A DNA stretch of 62,847 nucleotides from Vulcanimicrobiota bacterium (GCA_021107945.1 JAIORV010000010.1:1-62847); one strand, 5' to 3'. Counted from the first letter of the stretch, positions 1 through 9,542 are shown. Program-made: numbers and translations. Notes: generated from the letters alone by a model not told the origin.

Positions 1-80
1 TCCAATGCCAATACCTACATTGCCCATGTGTTGATTCACTAATTCATGGGTATTGCTCCTACATTATTTGAGAAGGTTTA

Positions 81-104
81 TCGGGACGGGGACGTCCCTC
101 CTAC
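81..104. repeat. GACGTCCC palindromic intergenic repeat
   Basis: A short motif with core GGGGACGTCCC followed by CTCCTAC. The same core recurs at 24199-24224, 36544-36568, 39635-39658 and 57357-57379, in both orientations and always between genes. The rest of 1-215 contains a second copy of its flank (CTCCTACATTATTTGAGAAG at 56-75) and no gene that I can support. Confidence 0.75.
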
Positions 105-215
105 ATTATTTGAGAAGCAAAGTCATTGTAATATTTCTCCGTGGTCTTTGCGGTGAATATATACAATTCAAATTTGATGAGGCTATTTATTTGATAACTG
201 AATGTAGAAATAATT

Positions 216-827
216 ATGAGTATTGATACATGCATACTCAGATCGGTAATCAAAGGCAAAGAACAGGATTACTGTGTGTGGGAATCCTGTTCGCCTATTG
301 TTGTAATCGGCAGGGGGTCCCGTGAAGGGAATGAGATTTTTCGTGAGAATTGCGACAGGGACGGCGTACCGGTGTTCAGGAGAAAAACCGGCGGAGGTGC
401 GGTGGTGCTTTCCCCGGGAATGCTTGTCTTTTCGCTTGCTAAGAGGGTGGGGAAGGAGTTCCATATAAGGGAATATGCCAAACAGGTTAACGATATTGTA
501 ATAGAATTCTTTCTTGATATTGGCGTATCAGGCCTTTCAACATGTGGAATATCCGATGTTTGCATGGGCAATAGAAAAATAATGGGATCAGGAATGTACA
601 GGAGGAAAAAGATCCTGTTCTTCCAGGGATCTATGCTTGTAGATCCGGATCTTTCTCTTATGGATCGCTACCTGAAAATCCCCCCAAAACAGCCCGAGTA
701 TAGGAAAGAGCGAACTCACAGGGATTTTGTAACAACCCTTCGAAAAGAGGGAGTTGATATCAAGACCACAAAATTGATCCCTCTCTTCGACAGCTTCCTG
801 GCAAAGAACATCAGTAAGATTTATTAA
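216..827 (+). CDS. Lipoate-protein ligase A family protein (catalytic domain only)
   Basis: Probably attaches lipoate or a related acyl group to a lysine of a lipoyl domain in the cytoplasm. Seen: the family motif RRKTGGGAV at residues 55-63, which binds the acyl chain and nucleotide, and GNRKIMGSG with the likely catalytic lysine K121. At 203 residues it is shorter than LplA (about 330) and lacks the C-terminal accessory domain; the N-terminus also starts close to the first strand of the fold. The TAA stop lies inside the 194-base repeat that begins here, so the C-terminus may have been trimmed by repeat insertion. A candidate substrate in this window is the lipoyl domain of the fusion protein at 46622-47812; that pairing is inference. 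Alternatives are octanoyltransferase LipM-type or biotin ligase relatives. Confidence 0.75.
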   Translation: MSIDTCILRSVIKGKEQDYCVWESCSPIVVIGRGSREGNEIFRENCDRDGVPVFRRKTGGGAVVLSPGMLVFSLAKRVGKEFHIREYAKQVNDIVIEFFLDIGVSGLSTCGISDVCMGNRKIMGSGMYRRKKILFFQGSMLVDPDLSLMDRYLKIPPKQPEYRKERTHRDFVTTLRKEGVDIKTTKLIPLFDSFLAKNISKIY

Positions 828-1018
828 CCCGGATAATACTTTTAAATTCACCGCAGAGATCGCAGAGGGCGCAGAGAATTTATTATATACGAGGGTTCAC
901 TGCCAATTAAGCGCATCAATTTTTAGGCATTCTTCGATATAATTTTATACTGGCAATAAATGAACTTCTCCCGGTAAAAAAGCTACAAAACGGTAATTAC
1001 AAGATTTCAAATGCATTT
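825..1018 (-). repeat. 194-base dispersed repeat, copy A
   Basis: The reverse complement of this segment matches 48142-48334 over its full length and 53513-53623 over about the last 110 bases. It begins at AATGCATTT and ends at ATTATCCGGG, and contains a CGCAGAG tract. Copy A starts in the stop codon of the lipoate ligase-like gene. No open reading frame is conserved between copies, so it is not coding. Together with the hairpin at 1107-1141 it accounts for most of the gap 828-1192. Confidence 0.8.
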
Positions 1019-1106
1019 TTTGGGGATTAAAACGATTTTTTTATTTATTCATGACACTATTTAGACCTATCTTGTGGTAAGGACTATTTAATATCAATTT
1101 CATGCC

Positions 1107-1141
1107 GTTTCCCGGCGGGTCGGGAGACCCGCCGCTACCCA
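1107..1141. repeat. GCGGGTC hairpin repeat
   Basis: Contains GGCGGGTC-GGGA-GACCCGCC, a strong stem-loop followed by GCTACC. Close relatives lie at 31467-31503, 24437-24462, 42656-42688 and 42706-42731. There is no T-run, so it is a repeat rather than a clear terminator. Confidence 0.7.
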
Positions 1142-1192
1142 AATAAAAGGGTGGAAGCCTCTCTTGCAGACCCAGGATTAAATAAATATAAT

Positions 1193-1900
1193 TTATGAAT
1201 GTGCTTTAATGTGTTCCGGAATATTGTAAGATTCTCCGGATTCAAGTATAACCACTTTTGTATCTGAGCCGCTTTCTACTTTTTCCTTGAATTCTTCGGC
1301 GTCGGCCTCAATCGGTGGGAATGTATTGTAGTGCATGGGTATAACGGTCTTGCACTGTAACATCCTGACAGCTTCCACCGCTTCCGGTATATCCATAGTA
1401 AAAGTTCCGCCGATAGGTAGAAGCGCGGTGTCAACTCCGTGAAGTCTGCTGATTAGCTCCATGTCACCGAATATTCCGGTATCCCCGGCATGATATATAT
1501 GATGCCCATGGAAATTGATTACAAACCCGACCGGGTTTCCCGTGAAAGTACCGTCGGGAGCGGATGATGAATGAAACGCCGGGACAAGCTTGACCCATCC
1601 GAAGTCGTATGGAATCTTCCCTCCCATGTGAGCAGGGTGTCCCTTTGCTCCTTTTGAAATGCAATAGTTTACAAGCTCAAATACTCCCATGATCTCCACA
1701 CCGGTTCTTTTTGATATCTCAATTGCATCGCCCAGATGATCTCCATGACCGTGTGTGAGCAGTATCAAAGTTGGGTTCAAATCCTTTGGTGATGCCCCTG
1801 CCAGCGGATTTCCGGAAAGGAACGGATCTATTAAGATCCTGTTATTTTTGCCGTCATCAATTAAAAAACATGAATGTCCCAGAAATTTTATTGAAGCCAT
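1193..1900 (-). CDS. Metallo-beta-lactamase-fold metal-dependent hydrolase (UPF0173-like)
   Basis: Cytoplasmic hydrolase of the metallo-beta-lactamase fold; substrate unknown. Seen: THGHGDH at residues 49-55, giving three histidines and the aspartate of a binuclear metal site, then HAGDTG and PMHYNTFP further on, which supply the remaining ligands. Length (235 residues) and the motif set match UPF0173 proteins. An ATG nine bases further upstream sits directly against the ribosome-binding site AGGAGG, so I chose the second ATG, which has normal spacing. It is a single-gene unit with no close co-directional neighbour. Confidence 0.85.
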   Translation of the reverse strand: MASIKFLGHSCFLIDDGKNNRILIDPFLSGNPLAGASPKDLNPTLILLTHGHGDHLGDAIEISKRTGVEIMGVFELVNYCISKGAKGHPAHMGGKIPYDFGWVKLVPAFHSSSAPDGTFTGNPVGFVINFHGHHIYHAGDTGIFGDMELISRLHGVDTALLPIGGTFTMDIPEAVEAVRMLQCKTVIPMHYNTFPPIEADAEEFKEKVESGSDTKVVILESGESYNIPEHIKAHS

Positions 1901-2083
1901 ATTTTTCATCCTCCTCTTGAGATTAATTATTCCAGTTACAATTCATTCCAATTATTTCCTTAATTTGCATTTAATTAATTGATTTCTCTGGAAAGTTTTT
2001 CTTTCCTCCAATGGAAATAGAGAGGATAATATATACCTTCCATTTAAAGGTACCTAGCTAATAATAACAGGGGATGAGAATTG

Positions 2084-2470
2084 ATGAATAACGATGTAAA
2101 AAGGGAGCTGGACAGGGGAGTGGAGAGTTTTAACCGGTGGCGTGAAAACAATCCCGGTGTAGAGATAGACTTAAACGGATCGGTCCTGACTGAGAGAGAT
2201 TTGCGTGGTATTAATTTATCCAATGCCTGCCTTGTAAAGGCAAAGATGGTAAAAATAAAGCTTCAAGGCGCCGATCTTTCCGGGGCAATTTTTATTGAAG
2301 CTGATATGCGTATGTCCGATCTTTCAAACGCCAACCTGGTGGATGCTGATCTTACCGGGGCTGACTTATCCGGGGCGAATCTTGGGGGCGCGGATATAAA
2401 GGATACAAACTTTAATCATACCGATACCAGGTATTGCATGGTTGACAGAGAGCATAGGAATTTGTTGTAG
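2084..2470 (+). CDS. Pentapeptide-repeat protein
   Basis: A 128-residue protein whose residues from about 60 to 115 are A(D/N)LxG-type pentapeptides (ADLSGA, ANLVDA, ADLTGA, ADLSGA, ANLGGA), predicting a short right-handed quadrilateral beta helix. The first 50 residues are charged and helical. No signal peptide or membrane segment, so it is probably cytoplasmic. A TTG lies one codon before the ATG; ATG is preferred, with GGGG about ten bases upstream. Function unknown; some family members mimic DNA and act on gyrase, but nothing here indicates that. Confidence 0.85.
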   Translation: MNNDVKRELDRGVESFNRWRENNPGVEIDLNGSVLTERDLRGINLSNACLVKAKMVKIKLQGADLSGAIFIEADMRMSDLSNANLVDADLTGADLSGANLGGADIKDTNFNHTDTRYCMVDREHRNLL

Positions 2471-2634
2471 GATTGGGGAGGTAGTTTCCCATTTCCCGGG
2501 TATGCAGGAGGGGCGTCTCGCCCCAATAACGGAGGGTTTATAAAAAAAAAATCACCGTCATCCGTTCAGCCCGGTGGCAAATGCCCCGACGGTTTTGAAG
2601 GAAGAATTCGACTATTTTTCATGTGCTACAAATA

Positions 2635-2673
2635 TGTTAACAAAAAGTTAACACTTGTAACAAAAATTTTACA
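2635..2673 (+). promoter_or_regulatory. Cluster of TTAACA-type boxes upstream of the DUF1521 gene
   Basis: TTAACA at 2637, TTAACA at 2648, GTAACA at 2657 and TTTACA at 2668, giving steps of 11, 9 and 11 bases, with GATAAT at 2683 as a possible -10. Direct TTAACA hexamers about one helical turn apart are how Bacillus PhoP boxes are built (known); binding by a PhoP/OmpR-type regulator here is inference. Similar clusters precede 7574, 13762, 34333 and, on the minus strand, 38628. Confidence 0.55.
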
Positions 2674-2755
2674 TTATAGCTTGATAATAACTTTACAATT
2701 ATGAATGACACATGATAAAATTATATCAAAGAATTTATCAAGGAGGAGATCCATA

Positions 2756-4006
<1,251 letters not shown>

Positions 4007-4052
4007 TGAAAATACAGTTAAGACTAAGGATTTAATATAACCCATAAAATCA

Positions 4053-4079
4053 GGGGAGAGAAATCTCCCCTTTTTTTTT
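4053..4079 (+). terminator. Intrinsic terminator of the DUF1521 gene
   Basis: Perfect 7-base stem GGGGAGA-GAAA-TCTCCCC followed by nine Ts. It separates the DUF1521 gene from the next gene. Confidence 0.9.
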
Positions 4080-4154
4080 ATAAAACGAGGATAAAAATGT
4101 CTCAACAAGGAAATAGCATTTTACCGGAAATATTCTTTTAAACAGGGAGCGGAT

Positions 4155-5663
4155 ATGCAGGCAAAAAAGAACTTTGTGCCATTCAATTATAAATATTTAT
4201 TCGTTTGTATCTTCATTCTATTATCTCTTCTATTTAACCTGAGAGGAAACTCTTTTGTTTTTGCCGATAATGAAGAAGCCAATATGCTCTATGATCTGGG
4301 CAAAAGAAACTTGCAAAAAAGAAAATTCAATAAGGCTATCGGGTATTTACAAAAAGCGGTTGAAGAAAATCCTGATTTTGAAGAAGCATGGTATGAACTT
4401 GGAAATGCTTATTATAGCAAGGGAGACTTGAAGTCTGCAATAAAGAATTATTATATTGCAATGGGTGTCAACCAGGATTTCAAAAAGCCTTTGAAAAAAA
4501 TTGGAAAATGTTATCTGGAGCAAAAAAGGTATAATCTTGCAATAAATAAGTTTAAGAAGGCCAGTGAGCATTTTCCCGGTGATTCCTCTATCAACTATAT
4601 TTCAGGACAAGCGTATGAGAAAACAGGAGACTGGAACAATGCTATATCCGCCTATACGAGGGCGGAAAGCCTTGATAAAGAAAAGTATGGCTTTCTGAAA
4701 GAAAAAATCGATAAACTAAAAAAGAAAGCGGATCCACAGCCCGCAGTAATAGAGCATCCATCATCCGCTCCCACGCCGGTGGAGCTTCCCGATACAATAC
4801 CCGCCGAAATTCCGCATGAAGAAACCGTCGTTCCCTCCCCTTTATCAACGGATGCTATTGAAGAATCGCCTTCTCCCGGGGTGAACCCATCGCTACTAAT
4901 CAATGAAGATGGCAAAATTAAAGCGAGGTTTCCGTTGACTGACGACAAGGAAGATAGTGCCGGTCAAAAGTTGCAAAGTTCAATCGACTGGCTGAAAACA
5001 AGTTTGTTTGTAATAGTTATTTTGATTATAGTTCTCGTGTTTGTATATCTTTACTTAAAAATAACAGGCAAGAAAGAAGCTGTCTCGGGGATTGGACCCC
5101 CTCGATTTCTCGATATGCCCGATGTGCCTGAAGATTTTTTTGAGGATGATGAAGAAGTGGAGGATTTCGATGCTCCTTCGAGATTCTTTTATAAAGAAGT
5201 TATTACAGACGAAAGGGAAAAAAAGAAAGTCCGTCACGAGGATACAATTCTAAGAATCCGGGAGAAACTGAAGAAGGAAGAGTTGGATGCCCTTCTGGCA
5301 GGAGAAGAAGGAGATCCCGGGATTTCATTACAGCCTGAAAAAGAGACAGAACCGGATTTTGCCAGGGAGACAATCACCGTAACAGCGGATAGATTCTCTG
5401 AAGAAGAGTTAATAGTGCCATCAGTTGGAGAAAAGAAGTCCTCTTTAAAATCTTCTTTAGATGAAGCGGAAAAATCAGAAAAAATCGTTGAGGAGCAAAA
5501 CGGTGAAACACCCAAACCGGAAAAATATTTAAGGAAACCGGATGAAGAGCTTGCGATGAAAGAAAAAGAAGACGATACTTCTATTCCTTTTGTCTGTTCA
5601 TGCGGCAAAATAATTAGGAATGGTGGGGTAATATGCCCGAGGTGTGGGAGGGGCAGCAGATAA
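4155..5663 (+). CDS. TPR membrane protein with C-terminal zinc ribbon
   Basis: A 502-residue protein. Residues 10-36 form a hydrophobic signal or membrane segment. Three to four TPR repeats follow (about 42-185; for example EEAWYELGNAYYSKGDLKSAI), then a proline-rich linker, a single membrane segment at about 280-302, an acidic, charged segment and a C-terminal zinc ribbon CSCGK...CPRCG. The topology suggests a TPR domain on one side of the membrane and the zinc ribbon on the other. Adaptor or scaffold role is inference. The stop codon TAA abuts an ATG (5664) that opens a gene fragment, so it once headed a coupled pair. Confidence 0.8.
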   Translation: MQAKKNFVPFNYKYLFVCIFILLSLLFNLRGNSFVFADNEEANMLYDLGKRNLQKRKFNKAIGYLQKAVEENPDFEEAWYELGNAYYSKGDLKSAIKNYYIAMGVNQDFKKPLKKIGKCYLEQKRYNLAINKFKKASEHFPGDSSINYISGQAYEKTGDWNNAISAYTRAESLDKEKYGFLKEKIDKLKKKADPQPAVIEHPSSAPTPVELPDTIPAEIPHEETVVPSPLSTDAIEESPSPGVNPSLLINEDGKIKARFPLTDDKEDSAGQKLQSSIDWLKTSLFVIVILIIVLVFVYLYLKITGKKEAVSGIGPPRFLDMPDVPEDFFEDDEEVEDFDAPSRFFYKEVITDEREKKKVRHEDTILRIREKLKKEELDALLAGEEGDPGISLQPEKETEPDFARETITVTADRFSEEELIVPSVGEKKSSLKSSLDEAEKSEKIVEEQNGETPKPEKYLRKPDEELAMKEKEDDTSIPFVCSCGKIIRNGGVICPRCGRGSR

Positions 5664-5741
5664 ATGAGAATCGCTGTAACCGGCGATATGCATTATAGTA
5701 TATTGACGGGAGGGTCTCATTTCTGTAGAAAATGTATTTAG
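5664..5741 (+). pseudogene. Start of a metallophosphoesterase gene, truncated after 25 codons
   Basis: The ATG follows the previous stop without a gap and reads MRIAVTGDMHYS before a stop at codon 26. This is the typical opening of calcineurin-like metallophosphoesterases (GDxH supplies the first two metal ligands). Nothing resembling the rest of such an enzyme follows within 150 bases in any frame. I read it as a fossil of a lost downstream gene; chance resemblance is possible because the fragment is short. Confidence 0.45.
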
Positions 5742-5897
5742 TGCAATCTCACCCATTTAGCAAAAAGGAATAAAATTTATATACATGCCACATGATTTAT
5801 ATACGTATCACATGTAATGAAGGAACCTTTTACGATGTCGCAGAATATATGGTCTGTCTGAAAAAATTGGGCAATTTTTTTTAAACGGAGGCAGGTA

Positions 5898-6938
5898 TTG
5901 AGGTTCCAAAAGCATTTATTTATAGCCATATCATTTCTTCTTCTTTCAACTTGTTTGTCCGGATGTTCAGGAATAAAGGGTTACTTTGAAAAAAGTCCCA
6001 TAAATATTAATATAAAAAAGAAGAAATTAATTCTGGAGAAAGAGGTAGATATAAAGATTCCCGGAAACCCCTGGGGTATTTCAATAGATACTGAAAAAGC
6101 AAGAGCTTATGTCGTATGCAATTCCGGCAATTATGTTGCTGTGGTGGATTTATCCGGGAAGAAGATTCTACATAAAATAGATGTAGGTTCAGGCCCCTGG
6201 GAATCAGCGTTTGATCGCCGGCGTAATCGACTTTATGTAACCAACGGAGATAACGGTTCAATCTCTATTATTGATCTTGAAACAAAAAAAGAAACCATGG
6301 AAGTAAAGACAGGCGGTCAATTACCGTTCGACGTCGCTTATGGCGAAAACAGGGATGAGATATATGTTGCAAATTCAGACAGTGATTCCCTGAGCATAAT
6401 AGACGGAGAAAAACTGGAATTAAAAAAGGAAGTGAAAGTCGGGGACTATCCCTATTCAGTAGCCGTTGACGAAATAAGCAGGAGAGTATTCGTCAGCAAT
6501 AATTTTGACGGGACTTTATCGATTGTTGATCCCGAGAAGGGATTACAGGAAAAAAATGTTGGCCCCCTGGGTTCTCTCTCCGGAATTACTATAGAAAACC
6601 TGAAACAGCAAATTTATATTGCAGGAACGGGGGCAAACAGGATTCTTGTTTATAGGGATACTGATATGAAACTGTCCGATATAAAGCAAACACCTGAGAG
6701 GCCTATAGATGTCTGTGTGGATGAGAAATATGGATATATCTATGCAATCCATCGAGAAAAGGGAATTCTTACAGTCTATAGTCCGGATCATAAGAAATAT
6801 GCCGCCACCGCAAGAGTCAAGGTTGGTGAGGAACCTGTGAGGGTTGTGGTTGATCCGGTTCATAGCCTCATAATAACGGTGAACAATAAATCCAACTCGA
6901 TTTCATTGATTCGTTATCGTCTTGAATCGGGTAAATAG
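5898..6938 (+). CDS. YVTN/YncE-like beta-propeller lipoprotein
   Basis: A 346-residue protein opening with a lipoprotein signal (lipobox LSGC, cysteine at about 23), so it is exported and lipid-anchored. The rest contains six to seven repeats of about 42 residues of the YVTN family, such as RLYVTNGDNGSISIIDLETK and EIYVANSDSDSLSIIDGEKL, which form a beta propeller. Usual roles are extracytoplasmic scaffolding or surface layers. The start is TTG, chosen because GGAGG lies eight bases upstream and the signal peptide begins there; no ATG fits. Confidence 0.85.
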   Translation: MRFQKHLFIAISFLLLSTCLSGCSGIKGYFEKSPININIKKKKLILEKEVDIKIPGNPWGISIDTEKARAYVVCNSGNYVAVVDLSGKKILHKIDVGSGPWESAFDRRRNRLYVTNGDNGSISIIDLETKKETMEVKTGGQLPFDVAYGENRDEIYVANSDSDSLSIIDGEKLELKKEVKVGDYPYSVAVDEISRRVFVSNNFDGTLSIVDPEKGLQEKNVGPLGSLSGITIENLKQQIYIAGTGANRILVYRDTDMKLSDIKQTPERPIDVCVDEKYGYIYAIHREKGILTVYSPDHKKYAATARVKVGEEPVRVVVDPVHSLIITVNNKSNSISLIRYRLESGK

Positions 6939-7016
6939 GAGGACTTTTTACACAGGAAAGAGAAGTTTAGAATCGAGCATTGAGGATTTACTCATTACAT
7001 AAGGAGGATAAGTTTG

Positions 7017-7403
7017 ATGGAAACTCATCTGGGTCTGAGACCCGAGGAAATGATTACCCTTTTTAACCGAATGTATTTGGAAGTATGGGAGAAAACCAAG
7101 GGAAATGTTAACTGGGAGTTGGCAAATATATCCGAGCAGATAAATAAAGGCGAAGAAGTGGATATCAGCCGACTTTTGCTTGAAGTTCTTGAAGTTGTCA
7201 TCACTGCTACAAGAGACGGTTTTGTTGTAACGATGTATGAAAACAATGAAAAAATATACGACGATTTGTGTCAGGCTTCCCAACGCTCACAGGGTATTGA
7301 AGAGATCGAAGAAATCGATGAAAAAGGTACCGGTCTTCCTCTGGATGATATGGAAGATAATCAGGAAGAAATGAAAGGGCCGATAGACATTCCCAATGTA
7401 TAA
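7017..7403 (+). CDS. Small acidic protein of unknown function
   Basis: A 128-residue protein with no signal peptide. The first 80 residues look helical (THLGLRPEEMITLFNRMYLE onwards); the last 45 are strongly acidic (EEIEEIDEKG, DDMEDNQEEM). AAGGAGG lies 9 bases before the ATG; a TTG one codon earlier is less likely. I do not recognise the family. It sits between the propeller lipoprotein and the first small Gln/Met-rich gene and is not preceded by the TTAACA boxes. Confidence 0.7.
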   Translation: METHLGLRPEEMITLFNRMYLEVWEKTKGNVNWELANISEQINKGEEVDISRLLLEVLEVVITATRDGFVVTMYENNEKIYDDLCQASQRSQGIEEIEEIDEKGTGLPLDDMEDNQEEMKGPIDIPNV

Positions 7404-7410
7404 TAATCAT

Positions 7411-7499
7411 GTTACAGTTAGTTTTGTTGTCAACAAGTTTGTAACAATTATTTAACATTCATGTAACAAATATTCCATTTTGTTAACAATCTGTTAAAG
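7411..7499 (+). promoter_or_regulatory. Phased array of TTAACA-type boxes upstream of the first small Gln/Met-rich gene
   Basis: Hexamers TCAACA (7430), GTAACA (7441), TTAACA (7452) and GTAACA (7463) are spaced exactly 11 bases apart, followed by TTAACA (7483) and TTAAAG (7494), again 11 apart. A GTTACA at 7411 lies further out. TATGAT at 7515 could be the -10. This is the best example in the window of a PhoP/PhoB-like direct-repeat operator. The identity of the regulator is inference; no response regulator gene lies in the window. Confidence 0.65.
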
Positions 7500-7573
7500 A
7501 CATCCCCCTTTACATATGATGAGAAAAGCTTCATAATAGTAACAAGAGAAATTCTTTATGGAGGTGTTTCCAG

Positions 7574-7810
7574 ATGGATGGAATGGCAAATGCATCAGCA
7601 CAGCAACAAATGGTGAATTCTGACCAAAATCAGGCTCAGACCGTTGGAACACAGATGCAGGCGGATAATCAAAAGCAACAAATGAGAAGATGGCAGATTA
7701 TGCAGGACTCTCAGACCAAGAAATTTGAGATTCAACAGGATGTTACCGTAAATAAGGCAAAAACCGGTGACAAGATGTTCAGCAAATGGGATCAATATAT
7801 CAGGTCCTAA
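7574..7810 (+). CDS. Small Gln/Met-rich helical protein, copy 1
   Basis: A 78-residue protein beginning MDGMANASAQQQM, with the core QKQQMRRWQIMQD and ending KWDQYIRS. Predicted to be almost all alpha helix; no signal peptide, no cysteine. GGAGGTG lies upstream of the ATG. Two paralogues follow at 8017 and 9543; this copy differs from them at roughly 15 positions, mostly near the N-terminus. I do not recognise the family. Length and helicity are like secreted helical subunits (type III needle or WXG100 classes), but the diagnostic motifs of those families are missing. Confidence 0.85.
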   Translation: MDGMANASAQQQMVNSDQNQAQTVGTQMQADNQKQQMRRWQIMQDSQTKKFEIQQDVTVNKAKTGDKMFSKWDQYIRS

Positions 7811-8016
7811 AGATATCAGATCCTGGAGAATTAAGTTGTATCACAAAAGAATATTAGTGTATGGCGACTCTCTTGTTTTTCTGTAGTAGTTTAGATGTTT
7901 TTTGGGGAAATGTTAAGGAATTACAATGAATTTATAACGAGGGGGTCTTTACTTTTCGGGCACGATGTGTGATAATGAAGGTAAGAAGAAAAATTTTGTG
8001 ATGGAGGTATTCAGTT

Positions 8017-8253
8017 ATGACAGGAATGGCAAATGCCGCTGCTATGACCCAGATGGTTAATTCTGACTATCAGCAGGCACAAACCGTCGGAACACAAATG
8101 ATGGCAGACAACCAGAAACAACAAATGAGAAGATGGCAGATCATGCAGGACACTCAAACCAAGATCTTTGAGATCCAGCAGGATGTCACTGTAAACAAAG
8201 CTAAAACTCAGGACAAGATGTTTAACAAGTGGGATCAGTATATCAGATCCTAA
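8017..8253 (+). CDS. Small Gln/Met-rich helical protein, copy 2
   Basis: A 78-residue protein beginning MTGMANAAAMTQM. The protein is identical to copy 3 (9543-9779), while the genes differ at about a dozen third-codon positions, all silent. Upstream sequence differs between copies apart from the GGAGGT ribosome site, and only a weak version of the TTAACA boxes is seen (TTAAGG at 7913, TTACAA at 7921, TTATAA at 7932). The 7811-8016 spacer holds nothing else recognisable. Function unknown. Confidence 0.85.
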   Translation: MTGMANAAAMTQMVNSDYQQAQTVGTQMMADNQKQQMRRWQIMQDTQTKIFEIQQDVTVNKAKTQDKMFNKWDQYIRS

Positions 8254-8277
8254 GCTTAAATTAAGAAAGTTTAAAGT

Positions 8278-8306
8278 AGGGTGGTATTACCGCCCTTCTT
8301 TTTTTT
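8278..8306 (+). terminator. Intrinsic terminator after copy 2
   Basis: Stem AGGGTGG-TATTA-CCGCCCT (one G-T pair) followed by TCTTTTTTTTTT. Confidence 0.85.
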
Positions 8307-8310
8307 GAAA

Positions 8311-8470
8311 GTAACTATTCACCGCAGAGGACGCAGAGTTTTTAATGAAGTTAACACTTCAGATAATTATTAATTCCATTAAATTTGGGTTGATGCCGAT
8401 CTCCCGACCAACCTAAAACGTTGTGAAATCGTGGTTTGCAAAATCCCCCGCAAAAAGGGGCTGAATAGTT
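8311..8470 (+). repeat. Composite intergenic repeat, copy 1
   Basis: Matches 16857-17053 from GTAACTATTCACCGCAGAG to GGGGCTGAATAGTT, including GTTAACACTTCAGA, CTAATTCCATTAAATTTGG-type sequence, a TCTCCCGACCA core and AATCGTGGTTT. The second copy is longer because its CGCAGAG tract is expanded. No coding potential. The remainder of the gap to 8619 is AT-rich, with an inverted repeat TTGTAA-TT-TTACAA near 8488-8501. Confidence 0.8.
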
Positions 8471-8619
8471 AATTTTGAATTTCTAATTGTAATTTTACAA
8501 GTAGGCTGAATATTTACAAGGATTTCTTTTTTATTATATCTAATACCATAAATGTGAGATAAAAATATACATGAAATAAACCAATCATCCCACAATCGCT
8601 TGATTGAAAGGAGAAAAAC

Positions 8620-9387
8620 ATGCCTAAAGAAGAAAAAGCTCCCGAAAGAAGCTCCGTGGAAATTCCTGACGTGAGAACCCTCACTCTTCTCTATACAAAT
8701 GATATTCAGGGGGAAGCCGAGCAGATGGCTTACCTTGCAACAGTGGCAAAACAGATTAAGTCATCCCAATCCTATACCATACTTGTTGATGCCGGGAACT
8801 GGTCAAAAGGAACCCTGCTGTCGGATTATTTCAAGGGGATGCCGATGGTGGAAATAATGAACAACCTGAAATATGACGCAGTTGCCATTGGTGAGGGAGA
8901 AATTGATTTTGGAAGTAAAAATTTATATTCGCTTGAAGACAAGGCGGAGTTTCCATTGCTATCATGTAATATAGTGGAGTCCGGAACGGGAATACCGCCA
9001 TATTTCCTTAAAGACAAGTTTACACTTATTGAAAGAGGTCCCTTTACCATCGCCATAATCGCCGTTTCCAATCCGATGAAATACCCCGGTGCGGGAATTG
9101 ATGCAAAAGATCCTTTTGAAGTGTTGCCCGGTGTTATAGAAGAAATTATAAAGCATAAACCTGATATCATTATATTATTATCCCGACTTGGGCTGGAAAA
9201 CGATAAGAAAGTGGCAAATAGATTTCCACAAATAAATGTAATAGTTGGAGGACCCGACAGGCTTAACTTGGAAGATCCGGTTGTACAAGGGGATACCTAT
9301 ATTGTTCAATCAGGCGAGAAAGCTAGCTTCCTGGGCAAGCTTTCAATTGACATCGAAGGTAAAATCAGGCTCACATCAGTCGAATAG
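8620..9387 (+). CDS. 5'-nucleotidase-like metallophosphoesterase domain lacking the metal ligands (pseudoenzyme)
   Basis: A 255-residue protein with the whole N-terminal fold of UshA-type 5'-nucleotidases but with the metal ligands replaced. TNDxHG is TNDIQG, GDxxxG is AGNWSKG, GNHEFD is GEGEID, the LSHLG histidine is arginine (LSRLG), and the final GxHxH is GGPDRL. The first aspartate alone remains. The rest of the fold is intact (for example YDAVAIGEGEIDFG, FPLLSCNIVESG), so the reading frame is under selection. No signal peptide, unlike periplasmic 5'-nucleotidases, so it is probably a cytoplasmic binding or structural protein. AAAGGAG precedes the ATG. Confidence 0.8.
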   Translation: MPKEEKAPERSSVEIPDVRTLTLLYTNDIQGEAEQMAYLATVAKQIKSSQSYTILVDAGNWSKGTLLSDYFKGMPMVEIMNNLKYDAVAIGEGEIDFGSKNLYSLEDKAEFPLLSCNIVESGTGIPPYFLKDKFTLIERGPFTIAIIAVSNPMKYPGAGIDAKDPFEVLPGVIEEIIKHKPDIIILLSRLGLENDKKVANRFPQINVIVGGPDRLNLEDPVVQGDTYIVQSGEKASFLGKLSIDIEGKIRLTSVE

Positions 9388-9395
9388 TTTCTAAA

Positions 9396-9436
9396 TTAAC
9401 ATCATGTTTTTTTAATTATCTATTGACATATTAACA
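9396..9436 (+). promoter_or_regulatory. TTAACA-type boxes upstream of copy 3 (weaker)
   Basis: TTAACA at 9396, then TTGACA at 9423 and TTAACA at 9431 eight bases apart, the same 8-base step seen at 13637/13645 and 34194/34202. The match is partial and no clear -10 follows at the expected distance. Confidence 0.35.
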
Positions 9437-9542
9437 ATTTGTAGTGATAGAAGAAGTAAGAAAAGGTAGGTTCCGGATAGTTTGTTTTAAATGAATAAAC
9501 ATTCCGAGCCGAAAAAATTATCATATCTGGAGGTGTTTTTCT

